A stretch of DNA of 64,000 nucleotides, from assembly GCA_016271365.2 (NCBI GenBank), contig CM028136.1:465990001-466054000 (forward strand), in the 5' to 3' direction. The translations under genes were made by a program, and so were the position numbers. Positions 43,990-53,544 of the stretch are shown here, one piece after another (position 1 is the stretch's first letter; the number at the start of each line of letters is the position of its first letter). This stretch comes from Neoceratodus forsteri. Its lineage: Eukaryota > Chordata > Ceratodontiformes > Ceratodontidae. The notes beneath the pieces were generated by a model that was not told the origin of the DNA, searched no databases, and saw only the letters and a program-made list of their open reading frames with translations.

Positions 43990-45265
43990 CTGCCACCCTG
44001 AAAGGTGGCGTGCGATGCAACCCCAGACTTTCTTTGCCTGTTGATCCAGAGTGGCGGGGGCCGGGAAGGAGTAATGTTGTGGCAGCGTCTGTCCCTGCGG
44101 GCTGGGCCGACTTTGAGTAGCGTTGACCTCTGCCTGGGGACGATTTCGCCTGGGCCTCGCGAGAGAAAGTGCCCCTCTGTTGCTGCCCTTGTAGCCGGCC
44201 GCGAAAACGGCTCTGGTTCCTGCGAAAGGAACTAGGCATAGATCTGTACATGGCTTGTACAGATCGGACTGCCTTCCCTACGTTTTGGAGCTTGGTGATA
44301 ACGTTCTCAGAGGCTTCACCAAACAGCACCTCGCCGTTATATGGGACGTCTAGAATGTTTTTCTGTACGTCTGGGGTAAAGCCGGAGACACGGAGCCAGG
44401 AGTGTCTCTGGAGACAGACGCCTGAGGCTGCAGCTCTGGCCGAAGAGTCTGCAGAGTCGTATGCAGCTCTAAGCATTTGGGTCCCCACATCTGACCCGGT
44501 GTGGAGGAGGATTATCAGGAGCTCCGCTTTCTGGTCGCCATCGGGAAGCTTTTCAACCAGGTCCTGGCCTTGTTCCCACAAGGCGTTCTGGAACTGAACC
44601 ATATGGGTAAGGTAGTTCAGTGACCTGATGGCACAAGTAGCAGCCGCGTACATGCGCCTCCCCAGGGCATCCAATTGCTTGGATTCCTGGTCCAGTGGCT
44701 GAGTGCTCATATGCTGGGGTCTCGGAGACCAGTCATGTGAAGCAGTGATGACCAGGGAATCTGCCAGAGGTTGGTTCGCCAAATACTGGTCCTCCCTAGG
44801 GGCCTTGTACAGGTGGTCAGCCTTCTTGACTGCGGGAGTGGAGTGCGGCGTTTCCAGCGCAGCCTTGGTGACGTCCCGCAAAGGTGTCCACCAAGGGTGG
44901 CACCACCACAGGCTTCGGTCTTTTTCCCGAAGGTAGCGGGCAAGGCGTTGTCGTTCAGGGTCAAGCTCCTCAGCATCCCACCCCATGTTGTCCTGGATGC
45001 GCCTCATGATCTCAGCAAAAGAGGGATCATCCGGTGGAGACCTGGGGAGGTCGTGTGGGTCAGGAGAGGGGATGCTAGTGGAGAAGGTGATCTGGAGTAC
45101 TCTGAAGTATCCGATCTTGAATCCTCCCATGACAGAGTATACCGCCGTCGTCTGGGGCTGGGTGACCCTGACGGGGATCTGAAGGGAGGCCTTCTCCTGT
45201 CGGTAGATCTGCCCCTAGGAGGTGGAGTTTGCTCCTTGGGGGATGCAGGTCGTCCTACTGGCCCC
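43990..45265 (-). pseudogene. DIRS-alpha copy 7 gag, capsid and C-terminal part
   Basis: Open from 45130: RIQDNMGWDAEELDPERQRL, VKKADHLYKAPRED, DQESKQLDALGRRMYAAATC, MVQFQNALWEQGQDLVEKL, SWLRVSGFTPDVQKNILDVP, then a basic Arg/Gln-rich tail. In copy 9 the equivalent frame ends in TGA just after this tail. Here that codon is TTA, so the frame runs on into the RT region out of frame, giving a 765-residue artefact. Confidence 0.75.
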
Positions 45266-46279
45266 TTAGGTGGAGGAGGGGGTTAAGGAGTAGGATGGGC
45301 GTGGACCACATCCTTCTTGATGGTGTCCCACCAAAAGGTAAAGAGCTTCTTTACCTCTGCAATGTTCATACCCAATGACGGGCCTGGCGCCGGGGTCAGG
45401 CGTTAGGTCCCCGGAGGTCTCCCGCTCCAGGGAAGGTTCCCGTGGGAGCTCGGAATCCTCTGTGTCGCCTGCCTGGTCTTCGGGCTGTGGGGTGTCCTCC
45501 TCTGTGGAATCCCTACGACCGGCGTCCGCCGGCAATGGGGGTGCAGTCTTCCGCTCCAGGGTAGCCGGCGTCGGTCCCCTGGCCGACGTCTTTGGACCTG
45601 GCGATGGGTGTCTAGCCGGTGTCGTCAGCTCCTGTGAGCGCCAAGCCGATTCAGAGTGCTTGGCCGACGTCCGTTTGAGGGACGTCAGGTCCTTAGTTTT
45701 CCTAGGCGCCGGATCAGGACCTCTGGGTGGTTGGGAGACCGACCTGGAGTCGGTGTCCCGGCGACGGGAGGATGAAGACTTGTGGGGCTCACCCGACTTC
45801 GAAGAGGCCTTGGAGGGTGTTGATGAAGTCGAGGGCCTCGAAGTCTTGAGAGGCTGGAGCGAAGAAGAACCGCTGGAAGACGTGACCTTGACCAGCGGAG
45901 GTTGTGACCAAGCCCTGGAGGGAGAGCGGTCCGATCTGGAGCCAGAGCTGCGGGAGTCAGAGGCCCTAGTAGGGGACCTAGACCTCACCTTCTCCTGGTG
46001 CTTGTCCCGGTGTTTGTGGGATTTAGATGAAGATTCTCCCCGGGAGGAAGGTTCCTGGTCCATACTTTTAAGCTTTTCTTCCAGAAGAAATGCCTGAAGT
46101 GCCTTCTGAGGGCGGATCCTGGTGCGGCTATTAAAACCCTGGCAAAAGGTGCAGGCCTTGGTGTCGTGGTCCAGGCCTAGGCAACACACGCAGGACGAAT
46201 GGGGATCCTTGAAGGGGATCTGTTTGCAGCAGGCACACTTTGAAAGGTGACCCTCAAGAGATGGAGTTGGAGAGGACAT
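45266..46279 (-). pseudogene. DIRS-alpha copy 7 gag, N-terminal part
   Basis: 337-residue open frame from ATG 46279. The Cys/His cluster includes C15, C17, H27, C30, C33, H38, C43 and C46, then an Arg/Ser/Lys-rich linker and an acidic stretch. A frameshift near 45290-45400 separates it from the capsid part (PPPPKGPVGRPASPKEQTPP in another frame). It is the best preserved alpha gag N-terminus in the window. Confidence 0.8.
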
Positions 46280-46569
46280 CAGTCGAGCACAGCAAAAAAG
46301 TTCGAAATTGTTCGGTAGTTCAGTACTCGTCGTACGCTAGAAAGGAGACCGAGAGGCCGATGCTGGTGAGTCGACGGTGGGAAAAGAACTGAGGATTATG
46401 GGGGGACCGCCTCCTTATGTACTACGCCCGACGTTGGGGGCAGGACCGACGTCGGAGGCAGTCCCCGCTGAATACTGCTAGCTAGAAAATTTCCGTGGGG
46501 TCCTGGCGCCTGCCGGCTTCAGTCCTAATGGTGTAACCTGCCACAAGAGCCGTTTCTCGAAGTAAGATC
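46280..46569 (-). repeat. LITR and leader of DIRS-alpha copy 7
   Basis: Ends CGAAGTAAGAT near 46569. Shares GCTAGCTAGAAAATTTCCGT and TGCCGGCTTCAGTCCTAATG with copies 1 and 5. Confidence 0.8.
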
Positions 46570-46813
46570 TGACTCTGGCAGACAAGGCGTCGACATCCAA
46601 AAGCGCACTTGGCGGCGGGAGAAAAGGAACTGAGGCGGTTGGAGGGTGCGAGCAAGACAACCTACAGGCGCGAGCTAGTCTCACAGTGCCACGCATCGTG
46701 GTCCTGTCACGGCGCCGACCCTTCTGAAACTTTTTGGCTCCCGCTTGTTCCTAGCACCTCTGGTGCTATCCCACTAGTGTGAATGAGTGATGGAGACTTA
46801 GTCCAGGAAGATC
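46570..46813 (-). repeat. DIRS-beta copy 3: solo left terminal repeat fragment
   Basis: GGCGGGAGAAAAGGAACTGAG and the outer GAATGAGTGATGGAGACTTA to GGAAGATC align with the beta2 LITR (35805-35998). The inner side is cut at 46570 by the copy 7 LITR. Right of 46813 the copy 5 gag resumes. Confidence 0.55.
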
Positions 46814-48071
46814 TGGTACGTCTGTGTTTTGGTCTACCTCAGTCAGGAGAGCCTGAGGAAATTGGGCTCCTTGACCTGGAGCAACAGCCGTGCTTGCGGG
46901 GGAACTTTTCCCTTGCTTTTGCCCGCAGGAGTGGTGGGTTCCTTTCCCATGTCCTTATCTATGGGGGTGGGAGGAGAGGGCAGAGGGGCCCCTGCACCAG
47001 CTGGCAGGACCTCAGTCCACAGTAGTCTAGGCGGCAACAAGTCCATAGGTATGGTCTCCAACCAGTACTCAAATAGGTCTTTCACCTGGGACAGGTGGAG
47101 CCTAAGATCCGTGTCAGACGTCACACCCGATGTCGGGCCAGCACCCTGGTCCAGGAGGGAATTGTCTGGTGATGGCAGGCGGAAAGGAGGAGACACTGGG
47201 GCAGGGACGTTGGACCTGACATTAGCATGTGACACCTGGTTTGAGGCTGTCGTACGCTGGCCCTGGGAAGGGCTGAGTCCTGAGCGTTCATCAGCCGAAG
47301 GAGAGGGTGACGCTAGGGACTGTCTCGTCAGTGCTGAAGGATGGGTCACTGGCAGTGCAACGTCGGTCGCCTGTGGGTTCGCCACCCAACGAAAGATTGG
47401 TCGACGACTGTCTGGACGTAGTTGACGAATGTTTGCCTGAAGACAGTTTGGACGTCCTTGGAGGCTGACCTCCCGGAAGAGTGCCCCGAAGCCTTGCATC
47501 TGTTACGGGGGTCGGCACTTGACACTGAGGCCAAACGTGAGTGACTGGACATCAGCTTGGAAAGCTCAGAATGCTAGCCTGTTGACTGAGCAGGCAGGTG
47601 AACACTGAGAGGCTGCAGGGTATAGCCTAGGTCATGGCCTTTCTCTCCAGATGCCCATACCAGTGTGGGGAGTTTCCGAAATGTTAGCCGGGAGGGCAAC
47701 CAGTTCACCTGAGAGTCAGAGCAAGAACTGCTCCGGGACGTAGAGTGGGAGTCAGATGAATGGAATTTGGAGGGAGCTCTTTCCTTTTCTTTCTCCTTAT
47801 GCTTCCCTGATTTATGGTGGGAAGGACTTCTCTCGTGAGAAGACACTCTCTGCATGGCTGCCAGGCGCTGTTCGGTCAAGTAGGCCTGGAGAGTCTTCTG
47901 GTGGTGGATCAGAGTCCTGCTGTTGAATTTCGGACAGTGCTGGCAGGCCTGGGTGTCATGGTCTGGGCCTAAGCATAGCATGCAAGCGAAATGGCCATCC
48001 CTGGAAGGGATCTGTTTGTCACAGACACACCTCGAGGAGTGCCTTTCTATAGATGTCGGGGAAGACGACAT
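46814..48071 (-). pseudogene. DIRS-alpha copy 5 gag, N-terminal half
   Basis: ATG at 48071 (MSSSPTSIERHSSRC). Cys/His cluster: CVCDKQIPSRDGHFACMLCL, then DHDTQACQHC. A Lys/Ser-rich linker follows. A second frame (46843-47499) has SQVKDLFEYWLETIP and Pro-rich segments corresponding to the ALFTAWWEF region of copy 2. Ends at the beta3 scrap. Confidence 0.7.
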
Positions 48072-48374
48072 ACAGGAGTCAAACAGAGAAAAACCAAACT
48101 TTTTCGGTGAAAAGTTAAAGAAAAATGGACCAAAGGGCACATACAAAATGTTGATTGAACTAGCGAGAGACGATCCGTGGAGTCAATGAACGGGAGTCGA
48201 CGGCAGGAAAAGAACTGAGGGACACCGGGGACCGCCCACCCATTATACCACATGGAATGTCGGGGGCAGTCCCCTCTGAAGACTGCTAGCTAGAAGTTTT
48301 CCGTGGGGTCCTGCTGCCTGCCGGCTACAGTCCTTATTGCGTTACCTGCTGCAAGAGCGGACTCTCGAAGTAAG
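48072..48374 (-). repeat. LITR and leader of DIRS-alpha copy 5
   Basis: Outer end CTCTCGAAGTAAGA at 48374, next to the interrupted copy 4 recombinase. Contains GCTAGCTAGAAGTTTTCCGT and CAGTCCTTATTGCGTTACCT. Confidence 0.75.
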
Positions 48375-48661
48375 AACAAACAATTGCTTGAACCTTCTGC
48401 AGTCCTCAGTACAATGTGTGTAGTAATATAAAAGTCTATGCACATCTACAGTATGAAGCAGTGCTTCCCCTGGACTGGCATGTGCCGGATAATAAACTGG
48501 AAGGTAGAACGACTGATTTAAAGTGAACTCAGAGGCTACCTTGGGAAGGAAACTGGGATTAGTACGCAAGCAGACCCTAATTTATAGAAACTTAAATAAG
48601 GCTGCTCACACTAGAGCCTGCAGCTCTGAAATCCTTTGAGCAGAAGTAATGGCAACTAAAA
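48375..48661 (-). pseudogene. DIRS-alpha copy 4 recombinase, middle piece
   Basis: Reads SFLPKVASEFTLNQSFYLPV, HTVDVHRLLYYYTHCTED and FKQLFV. Interrupted on the left by copy 5 and on the right by the delta2 end. Partner of 22330-22649. Confidence 0.75.
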
Positions 48662-48914
48662 ATAACAGGTTATTCACCTGGAACAGTAATTATAGGAGTA
48701 GTATATGTTGTTCATCCACACTTCTTGGCATGTCCCTTTCCCCTCTAAATCTTGCCGGAAGTCTTCAAGCTGGCTCCTCCCACCCACCCGGGCAGTATAA
48801 ACCTCAGCTCCGCCCCATGGCGCCAGATCTTAGCCCGCTGGAAGCCAGGTTGTGGGCCTAAAGCCGGGGAGATCGGGTGGGTGCGTGTAGATGAACAACA
48901 TATACCACTCCTAG
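48662..48914 (-). mobile_element. DIRS-delta copy 2, right end (RITR plus half an ICR)
   Basis: TAGTATATGTTGTTCATCCACAC near 48700 and its inverted partner GTGTAGATGAACAACATATACC at 48888 flank GGCTCCTCCCACCCACCC and GCAGTATAAACC. The delta1 LITR has the same blocks. The right border at 48914 is where alpha copy 8 cuts the second half of the ICR away. It has no coding part. Confidence 0.6.
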
Positions 48915-49345
48915 AAAGTACAGTTAAGCAAGAACTTACCGTAAAAGTAGATCTTCGAGCGAGGCTCTTGCAGTAGGTAATTACATATACGACTGATGAT
49001 GGCCGATGTCAGACCCAACGGAAAAATTTCTAGCTAGCAGTCTCTGGTGGGGGACCGGCCCCACGTCAGGTGACCGACGTTATGTGGCGTCAGTATAAAG
49101 GGGCAGTCAACCACGCCCGCCTTCCAGTTCTTTCCCACCAAAGGCCAAAAGGCAAGACGAGAGATAAGCGGATATTTCCCTTCCTGGAAAAGGAGCTGAA
49201 AAAAGCTTCAGGGGATGGAGGGCGGGAAGGTATTACATACTGCAAGAGCCTCTCTAGAAGATCTACTGTTATGGTAAGTTCTTACGTAACTGTACTATCT
49301 TACTTCGAAAGGGCTCTTGCAGTAGATAATTACATATAGGACTAA
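48915..49345 (-). repeat. RITR and ICR of DIRS-alpha copy 8
   Basis: RITR begins AAAGTACAGTTAAGCAAGAA and carries GTCAGTATAAAGGGGCAG near 49090. The ICR near 49228-49345 joins CTAGAAGATCTACTGTTATG to TCTTACTTCGAAAGGGCTCT. Confidence 0.75.
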
Positions 49346-49399
49346 GTCTCAAGCAGTCTGGAACAAGGAGAAGCAAATGGGAGGAGGAAAGCTACTCAG

Positions 49400-50420
49400 A
49401 AGTAGACCCTCTGGCTGTGAAGGTCTTAGGAAAGGAGGCCTTGCAAAACAGCCAGCCCGAAGCCTGCTCTACGGCGAGAGGCAATGTCCAAACTGTAATG
49501 TGTCGTAAACGTATGGACAGAAGTCCAAGTGGCAGCTGCACAAATGTCAGCCGCTGACACGCTCCTGAAACAAGTCAGAGAGGCAGCGACCCTCTGGTGG
49601 AGTGGCCTCTAACTTGACCTGGCAGGGTCTTGTACTTGTCATAACAGAAAGTGATACAATGAGCCAACCATTTCAATAGGCATTGCTTAGAAACAGCTTT
49701 GCTTCTCTTTATGAGCAAAAGAGACAAACAGTTGATCAGTCTTTCTGAGATCCTTCGTCCTGTTGGTGTAGTATCTCAGAATTCGGTGAACATCCAAAGT
49801 ATGCAGGAGGTACTCTCCATGACTGGAGTGCTGCATAAAAAAGGCAGGCAACTCTATGGATTGATTCAGCATCGATTCCGCTACCACCTTAGGGAGAAAC
49901 TTAGGATTGGTAGGCAGAGCCACACGTTCCTTGTGAAAAATCAAATCCGGGATTTTGCACATCAGGGCCTGGAGCTCGGAAATCAGTCGAGCAGAAGTAA
50001 TGGCCACTAGGAAGAGTCTCTTCCAAGAAAGGAACTTTAGGTCCACTGAGGCTGCCGGCTCGAAAGGAGGCAGAGTAAGCTTCTCTAAAATGAAATTCAG
50101 ATCCCAAGGAGGGGCAGGAACCCGGATAGGGGGTCGTAAGTGAAGGACCCCCTCTTAAAAAGGTCTTAGAGACCTCCAGCTGAGCAAAGGTTCTATCTGC
50201 AAAGGGGACATGACAGGCCAAAATGGCCACCTTGTGAACCTTTAAGGATGAATGGCTGAGGCCCAGATCAAAGAGGTGTCGCAGGTAATCCAGATGTCGG
50301 CTGACAGAGCACGAGAATGGCTCGACATCATTGGAGGCAGCCCAAATAGAGAACCGCTTCCATTTCATGGCATAAGTACATCTGGTTGAGGGTTTCCTGG
50401 CCTCCACCAGAATCTCAGCT
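49400..50420 (-). pseudogene. DIRS-alpha copy 8 tyrosine recombinase
   Basis: The N-terminal STRCTYAMKWKRFSIW box lies near 50360. Box I reads ITSARLISELQAL near 49985, with leucine replacing the catalytic arginine. HTLDVHRILRYYTNRTKDL follows. The C-terminal HxxR and Y segments (about 49480-49620) are out of frame. Non-functional. Confidence 0.75.
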
Positions 50421-50868
50421 ACTTGAGGGCCGCATCGGGCTTGAGCTACGTCTGCAGGAGCCACACGTGCAACTGAAGGGACTTGAGGCCTGGATGGACC
50501 AGGGTCCCCTGATCCTGGGTTAGCAAAAATAGCGACAGAGGAAGAGGAGGTGCCTCTGAGTACTGTTGCAGAGAGAACCAAACTTGTCTGGGCCAGAAAG
50601 GAGTGATCAGAATCATTCGAGCTCCTTCTGAACAGAGTTTGTGCAAGACCCTCGTAATCAGTGGAATGGCATAGATGAAACTGCCCTTCCAGTCTAGAGA
50701 CGGAGCGTCTCTCCAAAAAATGCTGCGCCCTGGAGCAAGAGAGCAGAAGACGGGAAGTTTTGTGTTTTGAGGGGAAGCAAACAGATCTACCTGTGGAGTT
50801 CCCCAGCACAGGAAGATGTCTAAGACCCTCTGATCCAGTTCCCAGTTCCCATTCGTGAGCTGGAGCCA
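50421..50868 (-). pseudogene. DIRS-alpha copy 8 Dam-like domain
   Basis: PQVDLFASPQNTKLPVFCSL, then FIYAIPL where intact copies have LYAFPPxxL, and MILITPFWPRQVWF. The core FPP motif is deleted. Ends at the minisatellite border. Confidence 0.65.
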
Positions 50869-50874
50869 TAAGGG

Positions 50875-51182
50875 GGAGGGCCTGCGCTCCCACCTACACA
50901 ATAGTGTCCTATGCTTCCAGTTTTGCACAATGGTATCCATATGTAGGAGTGCGGGCCCTCTGGTCCTTACGCTCCCACCCACAAGCATAGAGACATACAG
51001 CGGGGGGGCCCTGTGCTGGCAGTTTTGCAAAATGGTAATCATAGGTGGGAGCATGGGTCCTCTGGGCCCTGCACGCCCACCTACCCATAAGTCTAGAGAC
51101 ATAGTGCAGTAGGGCCCTGTGCTCCAAGTGTTGCATAATGTACAGGCCCTCTGGGTCCTATGCTCCCACTCACCCATAAGTA
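50875..51182. repeat. Degenerate minisatellite, left block
   Basis: Tandem units of roughly 90-106 bases built on CATAAGTATAGAGACATAGC, GGGCCCTGTGCTCCCAGTTT, TGCAAAATGGTATCCATAGG and GGGCCCTCTGGTCCTATGCT. TAGAGAC motifs fall at 50988 and 51094. Interrupted at 51182 by the Tc1-like element. Confidence 0.75.
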
Positions 51183-51214
51183 CAGTCGTGGCCAAAACTA
51201 TTGGCGCCCTTGCA
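51183..51214. repeat. Tc1-like left terminal inverted repeat
   Basis: CAGTCGTGGCCAAAACTATT GGCGCCCTTGCA; pairs with 52797-52828 with one or two mismatches. Confidence 0.85.
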
Positions 51215-51431
51215 CTTTTTCAAATAACTCACAATTTCCTCTAAACATAAGTTGAAATTAACAACAGTACAGTATTTGGTCTCCACAATTCTTTATTTCT
51301 CTGTTAATATTACAGAACCTTTGTTTTTGATTCAGAATTTAATATATCCTTTTAAATCAGAAAATGAAAAAAATGGCATTGACAAAATTATTGACACCCT
51401 AGACTTAATATTTGGTAGCACAGCCTTTGGT

Positions 51432-52435
<1,004 letters not shown>

Positions 52436-52796
52436 GCTCACTGCGGTACACACAGTGACACAAAACAGGAGAATGAGTCCTTTTCTCTATTCAAACTGGT
52501 TGAATGAGTGATTTTTATATTGCAGGCACCTGCAACTCACCACAGGTGAGTTTAATTCCATAGTGAAGGAGAATCACCTGCTTGAAATCTAATTATTTCT
52601 AACTACTTCTAAAAGGTGCCAATAATTTTGTCCGGGCCATTAATGGATTTCTGTGTGGAATAAGCTAAGACTTAGTCAATTTTTCTGCTTTTTGTGTTTT
52701 ATTCCACTGCGAACCAAAGAAATACATATGTGGATACCAAAATATTTTTTAATTTCAACAATTTTCTGGAAGGAATGGTGCATTATTAGAAAAAAC

Positions 52797-52828
52797 TGCA
52801 AGGGCGCCAATATTTTTGGCCACGACTG
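52797..52828. repeat. Tc1-like right terminal inverted repeat
   Basis: Inverted match of 51183-51214, ending GGCCACGACTG at 52828, followed by TA. Confidence 0.85.
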
Positions 52829-53205
52829 TATAGAGACATAGCGCAGGAGGGCCCTGTGCTCTCAGGTTTGCAAAATGGTATCCATAGATGGGCTGTGTGC
52901 TCCCAGTTTTGCGAAATGGGATCCACAGTTGGGCGCACAGGATCTCTGGTTACTGTGCTCCCCACCCATCCGTAAGTACAGACACACAGGACAGGAGGGC
53001 CCTGTACTTCCAGTATTCCAAAGACTGTATCCACAGGTGGGAGGCGGGGCTAGCTCCCACCCACCCATAAGTATAGAGACATAGCACAGCAGGGCCCTGT
53101 GCTCCCAGTTCTGCATATTTGATCCAAGCTGAGAGCTGGGCCTCTGGGCCCTCTGCGCCCCACCCCACCCATAAGCACAGACACATAGCATAGCTAGACA
53201 CATCT
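52829..53205. repeat. Degenerate minisatellite, right block
   Basis: Continuation of the left block. Unit starts fall at about 52831, 52979, 53074 and 53178 (CAGACAC or TAGAGAC), so spacing varies from 95 to 148 because one unit contains an extra partial copy of the TGTGCTC.CAGTTTTGC.AAATGG segment. Fades by 53205. Confidence 0.7.
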
Positions 53206-53544
53206 CCAAGTAACCCTTGTGCTGTAAATGTGGCAATATCTCAGTAACTACAGCAACTTTGGAAAAAATTCCTTTGCAGTTGTATTCATGACCTGGCCAT
53301 CTCCATGCATGCTTGGTGCACCTAAAGGTGCACTAAACTGCAAGTAGCGAAAAATCCCTACCTCAAACCGTTTTTGAGATATAGCTTCTGAAAGGCGCCA
53401 CGACTGCCACAATGTCATCCTATGGGGAAAAAACAACTTCAGAGTGCTGTAACTATGGAACCGGTGTCAATTTCTTCACCAAACCAACAACAGGCACATC
53501 TGTGGGCCAAGGGCTTGCCGCCCTGCAAATGTCAGCCCAAAACA
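53206..53544. other. Unassigned interval with weak repeat similarity
   Basis: No coding region. AACTATGGAACCGG...TTCTTCACCAAAC near 53450 resembles AACCTTTGAACGGA...TTTTTCACCAAAC near 62281, suggesting the same unclassified interspersed repeat on both sides of the LINE and alpha copy 9. Confidence 0.4.

Larger units (their letters stand above)
30537..46569 (-). mobile_element. DIRS-alpha copy 7, complete but split by beta2 and gamma1
   Basis: RITR from 30537, LITR to 46569. Removing beta2 (31562-35998) and gamma1 (36903-42513) leaves about 6.0 kb, the same as copy 6. The recombinase is interrupted by beta2 between the codons for RTNPK and FLPKVV. The region between the Dam-like domain and RNase H is interrupted by gamma1. 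The parts flanking each insertion are contiguous in homologous copies. Confidence 0.85.
22650..48374 (-). mobile_element. DIRS-alpha copy 5, both ends present, middle lost
   Basis: Right end 22650-24437 (RITR, ICR, YR, tail of Dam-like domain) and left end 46814-48374 (gag N-half and LITR). Both outer ends abut the interrupted recombinase of copy 4, so they most simply belong to one element. The RT-RNase H core and gag C-half are missing; copies 6 and 7 and a beta-family scrap lie between. A deletion before or during those insertions is inferred. Confidence 0.6.
21850..48661 (-). mobile_element. DIRS-alpha copy 4, right part, split by about 25.7 kb of later insertions
   Basis: Two pieces: 21850-22649 (RITR, ICR, C-terminal recombinase) and 48375-48661 (middle recombinase). 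The recombinase protein breaks off at the FKQLFV motif at 48375 and resumes with the matching FAPGRE-APFSKWCL segment at 22649. Copy 5 termini sit exactly at both breaks. The rest of copy 4 (YR start, RT, gag, LITR) is not found in the window. Confidence 0.75.
48915..50868 (-). mobile_element. DIRS-alpha copy 8, right third
   Basis: RITR and ICR (48915-49345), recombinase (49400-50420) and most of the Dam-like domain (to 50868). It stops where a minisatellite begins. RT, gag and LITR are missing. Sequence is close to copy 6. Confidence 0.75.

Noticed and set aside
42833..45130. 765-codon minus-strand open frame that looks like one large protein
   Set aside because: Only its first part is gag. 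The gag stop (TGA in copy 9) is TTA here, so the frame runs on out of phase over the RT, whose true frame has YLDD.
45375..46097. 240-codon plus-strand open frame
   Set aside because: It is the antisense of the alpha7 gag Arg/Ser-rich linker and has no homologous frame in other copies.
48662..48914. Stand-alone 250-bp MITE
   Set aside because: Its ends match the delta1 LITR, and the spacing fits an RITR followed by half an ICR. A solo element is still possible.
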